Source: Candidatus Saccharicenans sp. | GTDB taxonomy: Bacteria; Acidobacteriota; Aminicenantia; Aminicenantales; Saccharicenantaceae | Length of the DNA stretch: 39,858 nt | Assembly (NCBI GenBank): GCA_017992175.1 | Contig: JAGOPD010000011.1 | Coordinates: 1 to 39,858 of the forward strand | Direction of reading: 5' to 3' | Part shown: positions 1-7,505 of the stretch, in pieces | Position numbering within the stretch: the first letter of the stretch is position 1 | Layout of the letters: the number at the start of each line of letters is the position of its first letter | Program-made: the position numbers and the translations under genes | Notes under the pieces: generated by a model | Databases searched by the model: none | Seen by the model: the letters and a program-made list of their open reading frames with translations, nothing else | Told to the model about the DNA's origin: nothing

Positions 1-22
1 CTATAAAAGCTAACCACTGGCA

Positions 23-67
23 AAGCTTAAATTTAAACTTGACAGTAGTTTAACAAATTGTTAAATA
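23..67 (+). promoter_or_regulatory. Promoter with two palindromes upstream of the XRE regulator
   Basis: A consensus -35 TTGACA lies at 39-44. A weaker -10 TAAATA follows at 62-67 after 17 bases. Between and over these boxes sits a perfect palindrome, TTTAACAA-A-TTGTTAAA (49-65). A second palindrome with one mismatched pair spans 23-40, has core TTAAATTTAA, and runs into the -35. A repressor bound to either would cover polymerase contacts, so autoregulation by the XRE protein encoded next is the natural inference. The boxes and palindromes are seen directly; which protein binds them is not known. Confidence 0.6.
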
Positions 68-99
68 TAGGGCAGAAAAGATAGGAGGGGAGAATCTCC

Positions 100-1245
100 A
101 TGAACGAGCTTTTCTCTGCCCGGCTTAAAAAGCTAAGGGAAGATATGGGCTTAACTCAGGAGGAGCTGGGGGCAGCCGTCGGTCTGTCTTCAGAATATAT
201 TTCTTTGCTGGAGGCAGGAAAAAGAACGCCTTCAATTATTGCTCTTAGCCGGATTTCACGCTATTTTCAGAAAAATGTCTCTTATTTTCTGGAAGTCCAG
301 GCCGATCCATTTGAAATTCTGCTGGCCGATGAGAAACTCAGCCCGGCCACCAAAGAAATCCTGGCCGGATTTCATTCCTGGTGTGAAAAATATTTAGAAC
401 TCGAAAAGATTACCGGCCGTCCAGCCAATCCCGGGCCGCTCTACTCCGGGAGTCTGGCGCCAGAAAACCTGGCTGAGGAAGAAAGAAGAAGAATCGGTCT
501 GGGCAATGAGCCCATCCGCAATATCTTCAGGCTCAGCGAGATTAATGGCTGTCATCTGATCAGAATGCCTCTGCCGGAAGAATCTAAAATTTCCGGCCTG
601 CTGGTTTTTCTGGAAGAGAAAAATGCAGCTTTCGGGCTGATTAATTCAGCGCTGCCCTTTGATCAGCAGGTGGTGGCTGCCGCTCATCTCTATGGTCATT
701 ATTTAAAGGACCGGAATGAATCGCCGATTATAGATAATCTTGATGTTCTGGTTGATGAATATGTCACTCTCTATTCGCCCCGCGAGCAGTTTGCCCAGGC
801 TTTTGCCTCCCGGTTTTTGATTCCACCTTCAAAAGTCAGGGAGTTAATTGACCGGGATATCAGATTAAGACGGCTGAGTTATGCCGACGTCCTTTTTTTG
901 AAAAGATATTTTGGCGTCAGCCCCGTGGCCATGCTCAGGACTTTGCGCCTGATGAATTATTTAAGCCGTTCCCAGTTTGAAGCTTATTCTAAATTTGACC
1001 ATACTAAAGAAGAAGAAGCGATTTTTGGCGCCGCTCCGCCCATGGAAAAGGAAAAAACCAAGGAAAAAGGCGGAGTTATTCTGCCCGAGAGATTTTATTT
1101 GCTTAAAAAGGAAGCTGAGCTTATAGCCGAAGCCATCGGAGATGACCAGGAGGAAGAGGAAAAAGCAAAAGATGATAGAGATAAAGAACCTGGCCCGGCT
1201 CCTGATCTTAAGGGAAATAGACCTGAAGAACCGGAAGAAAGCTGA
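100..1245 (+). CDS. XRE-family regulator with degenerate ImmA/IrrE-like domain
   Basis: The 381-residue protein has an N-terminal XRE/Cro helix-turn-helix (about residues 8-63, with the TQEELGAAVGLS recognition region). A domain resembling ImmA/IrrE (COG2856) zinc peptidases follows at about 130-290. The tail is highly charged, rich in Glu and Lys. In active relatives the helix carries HExxH; here it reads HLYGH (196-200), so the catalytic Glu is Leu. The second signature, FASRFLIP (235-242), matches the family's FAxxLLMP, but its usual EAN is replaced. It probably senses or regulates rather than cleaves. The ATG at 100 follows AGGAGG at 83-88. The gene converges on the HAD phosphatase gene. 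The upstream palindromes suggest self-repression. Confidence 0.85.
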   Translation: MNELFSARLKKLREDMGLTQEELGAAVGLSSEYISLLEAGKRTPSIIALSRISRYFQKNVSYFLEVQADPFEILLADEKLSPATKEILAGFHSWCEKYLELEKITGRPANPGPLYSGSLAPENLAEEERRRIGLGNEPIRNIFRLSEINGCHLIRMPLPEESKISGLLVFLEEKNAAFGLINSALPFDQQVVAAAHLYGHYLKDRNESPIIDNLDVLVDEYVTLYSPREQFAQAFASRFLIPPSKVRELIDRDIRLRRLSYADVLFLKRYFGVSPVAMLRTLRLMNYLSRSQFEAYSKFDHTKEEEAIFGAAPPMEKEKTKEKGGVILPERFYLLKKEAELIAEAIGDDQEEEEKAKDDRDKEPGPAPDLKGNRPEEPEES

Positions 1246-1271
1246 TTGTTAGTTATTAGTTCTCCCGCCAG

Positions 1272-1934
1272 TTAGCTTTTTTCATCAAAGATCAATGGTA
1301 GTAAATCAGCCGGCTTTAAAAGTAAAGCCCGGGCGCCGCTGTCCAGAAGCTCCCTTGCCTCCCGGAAACCCCACAGCACCCCAACCGGGGTGAGGCCGGC
1401 TTCGCTGGCAGTTTTCATGTCTACGGCTGTGTCTCCAACATAAAGCGCCTCAGCCGGAGTTAAATTCAAGTCCTTGAGTATTAGTCTGGCGGCGACTGGA
1501 TCAGGTTTGAGCGGCACTTCCGGCCGGGCACCCCGGACAGCCTGAAAGGGCACCGGCAGCAGCTCCTTTACCATTATTTCAGTAAAAGGGTGAGCCTTAT
1601 TGGACAGGACAGCCAGCTTAAGGCCCTTCTTGTTTAGCTCAGTCAGAAGTTCAGGTATTCCAGGATAAGGCCGGGAATGCTCTCTCCAGACCTTAGCGTA
1701 TTCCTGGCGGAACTCGTTAACCAGGGAATCTATCAGCTCCATCTGGCCGGCCAGCTCAGGTTTAGCCCTGACCATCAGCTCCCTCATCCCGTCACCAACC
1801 ATCTTTTTGGCTTCTTCAATGGAAAACTGTCTAAAGCCATGCTCTGACATGACCGTATTAAGGGCAGCGGTAATATCCTCGATCGTATCGAGCAGAGTCC
1901 CGTCCAGATCAAAAATTACGCCCTGGTAATTCAT
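1272..1934 (-). CDS. HAD-superfamily phosphatase, phosphoglycolate phosphatase-like
   Basis: The 220-residue protein carries all four HAD motifs: DLDGTLLDT near residue 9 (nucleophile and acid/base Asp), the Ser of LAVLSNKA (motif II), the Lys of KPDP (motif III) and YVGDTAVDM (motif IV). An alpha-helical cap lies between motifs I and II. Length and order fit the Gph/PGMB-like subfamily. Members hydrolyse small phosphate esters such as 2-phosphoglycolate, but the substrate cannot be read from sequence. The ATG at 1934 is the only start that keeps motif I intact. No Shine-Dalgarno is visible. A promoter whose -10 ends 8 bases before the ATG suggests a leaderless message. It follows the PIF1 gene by 33 bases on the same strand. 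Confidence 0.85.
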   Translation of the reverse strand: MNYQGVIFDLDGTLLDTIEDITAALNTVMSEHGFRQFSIEEAKKMVGDGMRELMVRAKPELAGQMELIDSLVNEFRQEYAKVWREHSRPYPGIPELLTELNKKGLKLAVLSNKAHPFTEIMVKELLPVPFQAVRGARPEVPLKPDPVAARLILKDLNLTPAEALYVGDTAVDMKTASEAGLTPVGVLWGFREARELLDSGARALLLKPADLLPLIFDEKS

Positions 1935-1942
1935 AAGGAATT

Positions 1943-1971
1943 ATTTTAGGGTGATGGGCAGCAGCCGTCAA
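1943..1971 (-). promoter_or_regulatory. Sigma-70 promoter for a probably leaderless HAD phosphatase mRNA
   Basis: On the minus strand, TTGACG (1966-1971) and TAAAAT (1943-1948) are separated by 17 bases, each matching five of six consensus positions. The -35 overlaps the stop codon of the upstream PIF1 gene. Only 8 bases separate the -10 from the ATG at 1934, so transcription should begin at or next to the start codon. This agrees with the absence of a ribosome binding site. Confidence 0.55.
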
Positions 1972-3638
1972 TGCCCCGGGCGTTTTTTGGCAACTTTTTC
2001 CTGCGGTTCAATAACTTTTAGCTCGAGGATCCGGTCCAGCCGGAAGGTGCGTTCTTCCTGTCTTAAAAAACAAAAGGCCCGGAGTCCTTCAAAACTTTTT
2101 CCGCCGTATTCCATCCGGCTGAGAGCTACCGGCCTGACCACCCTCTGGCTTTTAGTATCGTCGGGCTTGAGATAAATCATTTCCAGCCACTGGTTGCCCT
2201 TGATGGCTTCTCTGATTCTTTTTCTTTTGACCTCAACCGGAAGTTTTTCCGAGGCCTGCTCATATTGAAAGCGGGTCAGAAAACGGACAACCCGGTAGTC
2301 CATTAGAATATGACCTTTTTTAATCGGCTTTTTAAGAACCAGGCCTTCAAAACTGGTGCAACGGCTCAATGCGACATAAACCTGGCCATGGGCAAAAGCA
2401 CCCCGCCCGATATCCACCACCACCCGGTCAAAAGTCTTGCCCTGGCTCTTGTGAATGGTGACTGCCCAGGACAGGCGGAGGGGATACTGGATAAAAATCC
2501 CAACCACCCGGCTTACGATTTTATTTTTCTTCTGGTCATACTCAAAATGAAAAATCTCCCACTGATGGGGCAAAATATCAACCAGCTCACCTGATGACAG
2601 CCGGACCATGATCACCTCTGCCCCTTCTTCTGGCCGGATTATTTCTTCTATCCGGCCGATCGAGCCGTTGACCCAGCGGCCGTAGGAATCGTTGGTCAAA
2701 AGCATGACCTGAGCGCCTTCCTTTAAAGTCAGGACTTGTGAGGTGGGCAAATAAGCCTGGTCGAATTCCCCTTCCATCTCTCCCTGGTAGGATCTGGTTT
2801 CTCCTGGCAGGCGGTTTAATTGTTCCTGGTTAAGGTCATCAGCTGCCTCGTTGGTGCTGGTCAATGTTATGTAAAATTCGCCTTCCTTAGGTTTAAAGCC
2901 GGGAAGGCAGCGGGAATTGAGGCGAGCCAGTTGCTCTTCACTTATTGAGCGATTGCGGATGGCATTGAGCAGCTCTAAGAAGGTCTGGTCTTTTTGGCGA
3001 AAGACTTTATCCAGCTCGATATATTCCAGTCTGAAATTTTTATCCCGGAAAACACCGGCTGAGAAAAAGTAAGGCGATTCATAGTGGCCGGAAAAGACCG
3101 CCTGTTCGCGCGGCGTCACCACCGGCGGCAATTGATAAAGATCGCCAATTAAAATCATCTGCAGGCCGCCAAAAGGTAAATCTTCAAAGCCGCGGTTAAG
3201 CCTCAAAGCCAGGTCAACACAGTCGAGGAGATCGGCTCTGACCATAGAAATCTCATCAATAATTATGGTGTCAAGAGATTGAATCAGCTTTTGCTTTAAA
3301 GCCGGTAGCCGCTTTACTTTTTCCGGGGTGATATCCGGCCGGAAAGAAAAGAAGGAGTGAATGGTCTGGCCTTTAACATTCAAGGCAGCCACGCCGGTTG
3401 GGGCTAAAACCACCACCTTTTTCGGAGTTGTTTGCCTGAAATAATCAAGCAGGGTGCTTTTACCGGTTCCTGCCCGGCCGGTAATAAACAGAGATTGGCC
3501 GGTCTCGTCCAACAGTTTTAAGGTTTTTTTAAACTGCGGGGTGAGTTCGAGCTGCTCTTGAAGATTTTCTGGCGCTGCTGGCTCTTTCATCTCTAACATT
3601 TTTGCCCGATAGAAGCCTTTATTCAAGGGAAAAATCAA
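1968..3638 (-). CDS. PIF1-family DNA helicase with C-terminal WYL domain
   Basis: Superfamily 1B helicase of up to 556 residues. Walker A is GRAGTGKST (about 54-62), motif Ia is APTGVAALN, Walker B is IIDEISM, motif III is GDLYQLPPV, and the C-terminal motifs are TIHKSQGKTFD and VALSRC. These are the hallmarks of PIF1/RecD-type 5'-3' helicases, which unwind DNA forks, hybrids and G-quadruplexes. The last about 75 residues match a WYL domain, ending in RTFRLDRI. A Thermotoga PIF1 with a WYL module is known, and there the module binds single-stranded DNA. The listed start is TTG at 3638. In-frame ATGs at 3599 and 3590 are equally plausible, since none has a clear ribosome binding site. Confidence 0.88.
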   Translation of the reverse strand: MIFPLNKGFYRAKMLEMKEPAAPENLQEQLELTPQFKKTLKLLDETGQSLFITGRAGTGKSTLLDYFRQTTPKKVVVLAPTGVAALNVKGQTIHSFFSFRPDITPEKVKRLPALKQKLIQSLDTIIIDEISMVRADLLDCVDLALRLNRGFEDLPFGGLQMILIGDLYQLPPVVTPREQAVFSGHYESPYFFSAGVFRDKNFRLEYIELDKVFRQKDQTFLELLNAIRNRSISEEQLARLNSRCLPGFKPKEGEFYITLTSTNEAADDLNQEQLNRLPGETRSYQGEMEGEFDQAYLPTSQVLTLKEGAQVMLLTNDSYGRWVNGSIGRIEEIIRPEEGAEVIMVRLSSGELVDILPHQWEIFHFEYDQKKNKIVSRVVGIFIQYPLRLSWAVTIHKSQGKTFDRVVVDIGRGAFAHGQVYVALSRCTSFEGLVLKKPIKKGHILMDYRVVRFLTRFQYEQASEKLPVEVKRKRIREAIKGNQWLEMIYLKPDDTKSQRVVRPVALSRMEYGGKSFEGLRAFCFLRQEERTFRLDRILELKVIEPQEKVAKKRPGH

Positions 3639-3797
3639 CTTGAAGAAGAAAATTGAGTCTATCTTAAAAAACTAACGGATGGCTAACAGATAAAAGACAG
3701 AAAAACGGGCGGATTTTTCTCAGCTCTCTGGCGGTTAGCCAGTTTGACCAATTTTATGGACAGGGCCAGCTACTTGTTTTTTTTAGCCAGGATTTGC

Positions 3798-3805
3798 TTT
3801 ATACT
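3798..3805 (+). promoter_or_regulatory. Possible -10 element upstream of the acidic orphan gene
   Basis: TATACT (3800-3805), preceded by TT, lies 50 bases before the ATG at 3856. No good -35 is found at 16-18 bases; only T-rich sequence is there. The 217-base gap between the divergent PIF1 and orphan genes shows no other convincing structure. Confidence 0.25.
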
Positions 3806-3855
3806 GACCGCGGATTGACTTTCCGGGCTTTAAATCATTTGGAAGGAGAAAATCT

Positions 3856-4296
3856 ATGGACTTGAATCTGACCCGCGAGCAATATGAAAAGCTACTGGAA
3901 CTGGTTTACTTAGGCAACTGGCTGATCAATGCCTATCGCACCGACGATTATCTTGAGGACTATTCTGACGTTGTTTCTCTAATCTTTTCCCAGGCGGAAA
4001 AAGCCGGGCTGGAAGAAAAGGCGGTTAGAGATGAGATGGGAGAAAAATATTTACCTTCCTTTGATTTTGAAGAAAGCCTCCATGATTATATCAGTGAATA
4101 TGACAGCTTCTGCTTCTGGGAAGAGCTGATTAACCGCCTGGCCGAGCGGGAGGCTATTAAAGAGTTTGGCAGCCTGCCTCTTGACAAAATAGACCTGGAT
4201 GAGTTTCTGGAAAAAAAGGATAAATACCTGAGAGCTTATGAGCAGGAAGTCGAAGAAAACGGCCTCAAAAATTTTGAGCTGGTCAAAAAATCCTGA
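3856..4296 (+). CDS. Acidic conserved hypothetical protein
   Basis: I recognise no named family. The 146-residue protein is strongly acidic and appears mostly helical. An N-terminal segment, LELVYLGNWLINAYRTDD (about 14-31), looks like the most conserved-type stretch. There is no signal peptide, membrane segment or cysteine motif. The ATG follows GGAAGGAG (3841-3848) at good spacing, and codon use matches neighbouring genes, so the gene is real. It stands alone: it diverges from the PIF1 helicase gene and converges on the glycosidase-like gene. A cytosolic helical protein is all that can be inferred. Confidence 0.75.
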   Translation: MDLNLTREQYEKLLELVYLGNWLINAYRTDDYLEDYSDVVSLIFSQAEKAGLEEKAVRDEMGEKYLPSFDFEESLHDYISEYDSFCFWEELINRLAEREAIKEFGSLPLDKIDLDEFLEKKDKYLRAYEQEVEENGLKNFELVKKS

Positions 4297-4306
4297 ACTC
4301 TAACTC

Positions 4307-4327
4307 AGGCTGACTCACAGCCTTTAT
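4307..4327 (+). terminator. Weak terminator hairpin between convergent genes
   Basis: AGGCTG (4307-4312) and CAGCCT (4318-4323) form a 6-bp stem with a 5-base loop, followed by TTATT. It lies 11 bases after the orphan gene's stop and just beyond the stop of the convergent gene. The U-tract is short, so termination may be partial. Confidence 0.4.
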
Positions 4328-7276
4328 TCACGGCTGAGTGGCATCTTTAACACAGCGGAAGCCAACGGTGGCACAGCGGTCAAGTCCAGGCGCTAAGAGG
4401 AGCAGCATTTGCTGGCGGTTAACTGGCAGGGGACCGCTTTTCGGGTACCAGATACTTGTTTCCGGCGAATAATAACTGCCGCCTTTTATGATGACAAAAT
4501 TGTAAGCTCCATTATCATAAACATCCGAGGTGAGCTGCCAGACATTGCCCACTAAGTCTTCGACTCCGAACGGACTGGCTCCAGCCGGATGAGCGGTCAC
4601 CGGCTGAGTCTGGCCCTGCTTGTTATGGCAACGGGCAGGATCAAAATCATTTCCCCAGGGATAAAGCCTTCCGTCCAGGCCCTGAGCCGCATATTGCCAT
4701 TCGGCTTCAGTTGGCAAACGATGGCCGGCCCAGCGGGCGTAAGCTTCAGCATCTTCTAAACTGACCCAGACGACCGGATGATTCTCCTGACCTTTGGGTG
4801 GCTGGCCGTTTATCCAGTGCTTTAAAAAATTGGTTGAATCAGCCGGGCGGTAGCCAGTCTTTTTAAGAAATTCAGCATATTGAGCATTGGTCACCGGGTA
4901 GCGGTCAATAAAAAATCTCTTGATTTTTATGGTTTGAGCGGCCGGTCGGTCCGGATAGGGGATAATTGGATTCGGATCATCGGGATCAGGCGTGGTCATA
5001 AAATGATATTCACCGGCTGGGATTTCAACCATCCGGGCTGGCGGTCTGGAGGCCGGTTCGGTTCTTTTGACCTCGCTTACCAGGCGAGGCAGGGCCGGCG
5101 GTAAATTGAGAACCCTTTCATCCAGAAGCTCGTTCTGAGCGTCAAAAAGCTGGATAACTAATTTGTGGCCTTTTCTTCCAAATTTTTCCCAGAGAGAAAA
5201 CTCGGTCTCAGCTGCCGGCAGAATGACAGATTGGGTCTCGTAACCTGGATTACCAGCCGTCAGGACCAGGTGCCCGCCAACCGGCTTTTCGCTCAAGTTG
5301 ATTATTATTCTGTCCTCAATTCTTCTGGCCTCTATTAATTCGGGTAAAATGGCTAAACATTCGGGATTGCCTTCCATTCTGGTCTCAAGCAGCTGGCGGC
5401 TAAAGGTTTCAAGGTCAACCGGCAGGTAAGACCCATTGTTGATTTTTTCAGCCTCAACTTCCTCATGCCGCCAGAGGCTAACCGCATGAAAGCCTGGTTT
5501 TTCCTTTACCGGAATAAGCGGGCCCCGGTAGCCTTCAGGCCTCAGGCTGAAAACGGTAAAAACAATCTTTCGGGCTTCAGGCCAGAGGTTAACTGAAATT
5601 CCATCCTGAAGGGAAGGATAAAGGGGAATCCAGTCCTGGCTCAGGAAAGCTGAGCTGTTTTCACGAAGAATTTTAAGTGTCCGTCCGAGATGCCTCAAAT
5701 CTTCTTCCATGGTCTCTGGCCTGGCGGGGCGCATGGTGTTTATTTCGGTGCCGTAGCCGTTAAAAAAGGCCACCGAGGCTTCCCGCCTGAAACGGGCTTC
5801 TCCCGGCTGAATTACCCGGAAAATGGCAAAATCAGGCTTGATAAATTTATTCAAATTGACTGCCGGCGGGAGATAGAGGGCATCATGAACCCGCCCCGAG
5901 ACAATGCCAGGCATATTCTTCGGGACGGCCATCCCTTCTGAGTACATAATGATACCGGGTTTGACCCGGTCGGCCATAGCCTGAAATTCCCGGCTTGACT
6001 CTCCGCGGGTATCGAGGACCACCCCGTCAGCTTGAATCTCTCTCAACAAATTCTCGATCGCCTGAAGATGCTCTTCATGGCGGGTGCCTTCATCCCAGGG
6101 GTTATAGGCGATAAAGTATTTTTTCCCCTGTTGATGGGCATAAGTCACCTGTTTCTTGAGTTCAGTTAGACCGCCCGGGAGATCGCGGTAGAGATCGAAT
6201 TGATTGCGCTCATCCAGTCCGAGCCTCGGCCAGGTCGGCCAGATCGAATAGATATCTATTTTACCGACCAGTTTATCCCAGGCGGATAAATTCTGATAAA
6301 AGTTATTTTGTTGCCCGGCCCAGTCATAGTAAGTGTGGTCCCAGGCAAATTGAAGAAGCATCAAATAGGTCTTTCTGATCCACTGGAGGTCGGGACGTTC
6401 AAAAAGGGTATTGTCAAATTTATCCAGGTCATAGAGGTAGCGCTCCTGAAACATCATCTTGAGACCTTGAAACCAGGGTTCGGGCGAGGTCAGCAGGTCG
6501 GAGGCTAACCCGGGAGGTAGAGATGGCGCTTGATGAAGATCAAAATATAAATCATAGCTAACCGACCCTCCTGGCTCGAGGGTGGCTGCCCAGCGGCTGA
6601 ATTCAGCCCTGTCCCGGCCGGTTCGGCGAGCCAGACCGGTGAGGTATAGCCCTGGACTTATTTCCAGGTCGCAAAAGCCAAGATGCCAGGCATTATCCGG
6701 TAAAAGAACGCCAACCGGCGATTTTCCCGGCCGGTAAAGAAGTGTCCGGCTGAGATAGTGCGGCCAGCTATCGGGCAGCCCGGCGGTGAGGTAAACCCTG
6801 TCCGGTCCCTGGCCGGCAGGAACCAGGTTCTCCAGTTTGATTTTTTCTTTGGAAATATTTTCCAGGCGCAGGCTGATGGCCAGTCCCGGATAGGAAGAAA
6901 GCTTTCCGGTCAAGGTGCCTTTAACGGCCTCATTGATTTTGAATTCAAGCTTTTTATCATCTATCCTGCCGCTGGTTAAAACTATGGATGTTTCGCCGCC
7001 GGCAGGCCGGCTCAAAGCCGAGGTCACCAGTTTATTGTCCAGAAGAAAGCTAAAAAGCGGGAGAGGGGAGGCGGGAGTTAGCCGGCGGCTATCAGCCAGT
7101 CCGATTTTTTCCACAGCCAGGCCTCCGGCTGCTGAGACTCTTAACTCAAAAGAAGCCAGCTTAGCGTCCGGTTGGGCAGCTCCGGAAGAAGGCGGAAAGG
7201 CGGTCAGCCAGTTCGGGCAAATTACTGAAAACCCAAGTAATAATGAAACGTTTTTCAGGAATTCTTTAAGATTCAT
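4328..7276 (-). CDS. Exported glycosidase-like protein fused to a formylglycine-enzyme-like domain
   Basis: 982 residues. A hydrophobic N-terminal segment (about 8-27) suggests export. Residues about 40-270 look like a beta-rich domain. Residues about 280-620 look like a TIM barrel of glycoside-hydrolase type, with candidate acidic residues in ADGVVLDTRGE and IIMYSEG. The last about 240 residues are a clear SUMF1/FGE-sulfatase fold: MVEIPAGEY, RYPVTNAQYAEFL, RLPTEAEWQYAA, YPWGN, GNVWQLTSD, IIKGGSY and a final GFRC. True formylglycine-generating enzymes carry paired cysteines after the GGS motif. Here that stretch has none, so sulfatase activation is unlikely and a binding or other role is more probable. 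No sulfatase lies nearby. The ATG at 7276 is accepted because it precedes the signal-like segment. Confidence 0.72.
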   Translation of the reverse strand: MNLKEFLKNVSLLLGFSVICPNWLTAFPPSSGAAQPDAKLASFELRVSAAGGLAVEKIGLADSRRLTPASPLPLFSFLLDNKLVTSALSRPAGGETSIVLTSGRIDDKKLEFKINEAVKGTLTGKLSSYPGLAISLRLENISKEKIKLENLVPAGQGPDRVYLTAGLPDSWPHYLSRTLLYRPGKSPVGVLLPDNAWHLGFCDLEISPGLYLTGLARRTGRDRAEFSRWAATLEPGGSVSYDLYFDLHQAPSLPPGLASDLLTSPEPWFQGLKMMFQERYLYDLDKFDNTLFERPDLQWIRKTYLMLLQFAWDHTYYDWAGQQNNFYQNLSAWDKLVGKIDIYSIWPTWPRLGLDERNQFDLYRDLPGGLTELKKQVTYAHQQGKKYFIAYNPWDEGTRHEEHLQAIENLLREIQADGVVLDTRGESSREFQAMADRVKPGIIMYSEGMAVPKNMPGIVSGRVHDALYLPPAVNLNKFIKPDFAIFRVIQPGEARFRREASVAFFNGYGTEINTMRPARPETMEEDLRHLGRTLKILRENSSAFLSQDWIPLYPSLQDGISVNLWPEARKIVFTVFSLRPEGYRGPLIPVKEKPGFHAVSLWRHEEVEAEKINNGSYLPVDLETFSRQLLETRMEGNPECLAILPELIEARRIEDRIIINLSEKPVGGHLVLTAGNPGYETQSVILPAAETEFSLWEKFGRKGHKLVIQLFDAQNELLDERVLNLPPALPRLVSEVKRTEPASRPPARMVEIPAGEYHFMTTPDPDDPNPIIPYPDRPAAQTIKIKRFFIDRYPVTNAQYAEFLKKTGYRPADSTNFLKHWINGQPPKGQENHPVVWVSLEDAEAYARWAGHRLPTEAEWQYAAQGLDGRLYPWGNDFDPARCHNKQGQTQPVTAHPAGASPFGVEDLVGNVWQLTSDVYDNGAYNFVIIKGGSYYSPETSIWYPKSGPLPVNRQQMLLLLAPGLDRCATVGFRCVKDATQP

Positions 7277-7353
7277 TTGGCCGGCCTCTCTATCCTCTTA
7301 TCTTTTTTTATCAGCTAATTTTCACTTTTATTATCTTTTAAGGCAAGATAATT

Positions 7354-7392
7354 TTAGTCTTTAGCTGCCAGGATAGACTAATATGGTAAAAT
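7354..7392 (+). promoter_or_regulatory. Inverted repeat and -10-like boxes upstream of trxB-like gene
   Basis: TTAGTCT (7354-7360) and AGACTAA (7375-7381) form a perfect 7-bp inverted repeat with a 14-base centre. Two -10-like boxes, TAATAT (7379-7384) and TAAAAT (7387-7392), overlap or abut its right arm. No good -35 is seen at standard spacing. The rest of the 229-base divergent gap is A-rich and shows nothing else clear. Confidence 0.35.
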
Positions 7393-7505
7393 AAAAAATT
7401 GAGCAGTAAGGAAGAGCTTACGTGAACCAGGAATAAAGAAAAGATAGGAAAGATAAAAAGGATAAATTGACTGAGAACTTACTTTGACCGCCTGAGGAGG
7501 CCGAG

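Noticed and set aside
6915..7364. A 149-codon frame opposite the 5' end of the glycosidase-like gene.
   Set aside because: It is antisense to the signal-peptide region, low in complexity, with no ribosome binding site.
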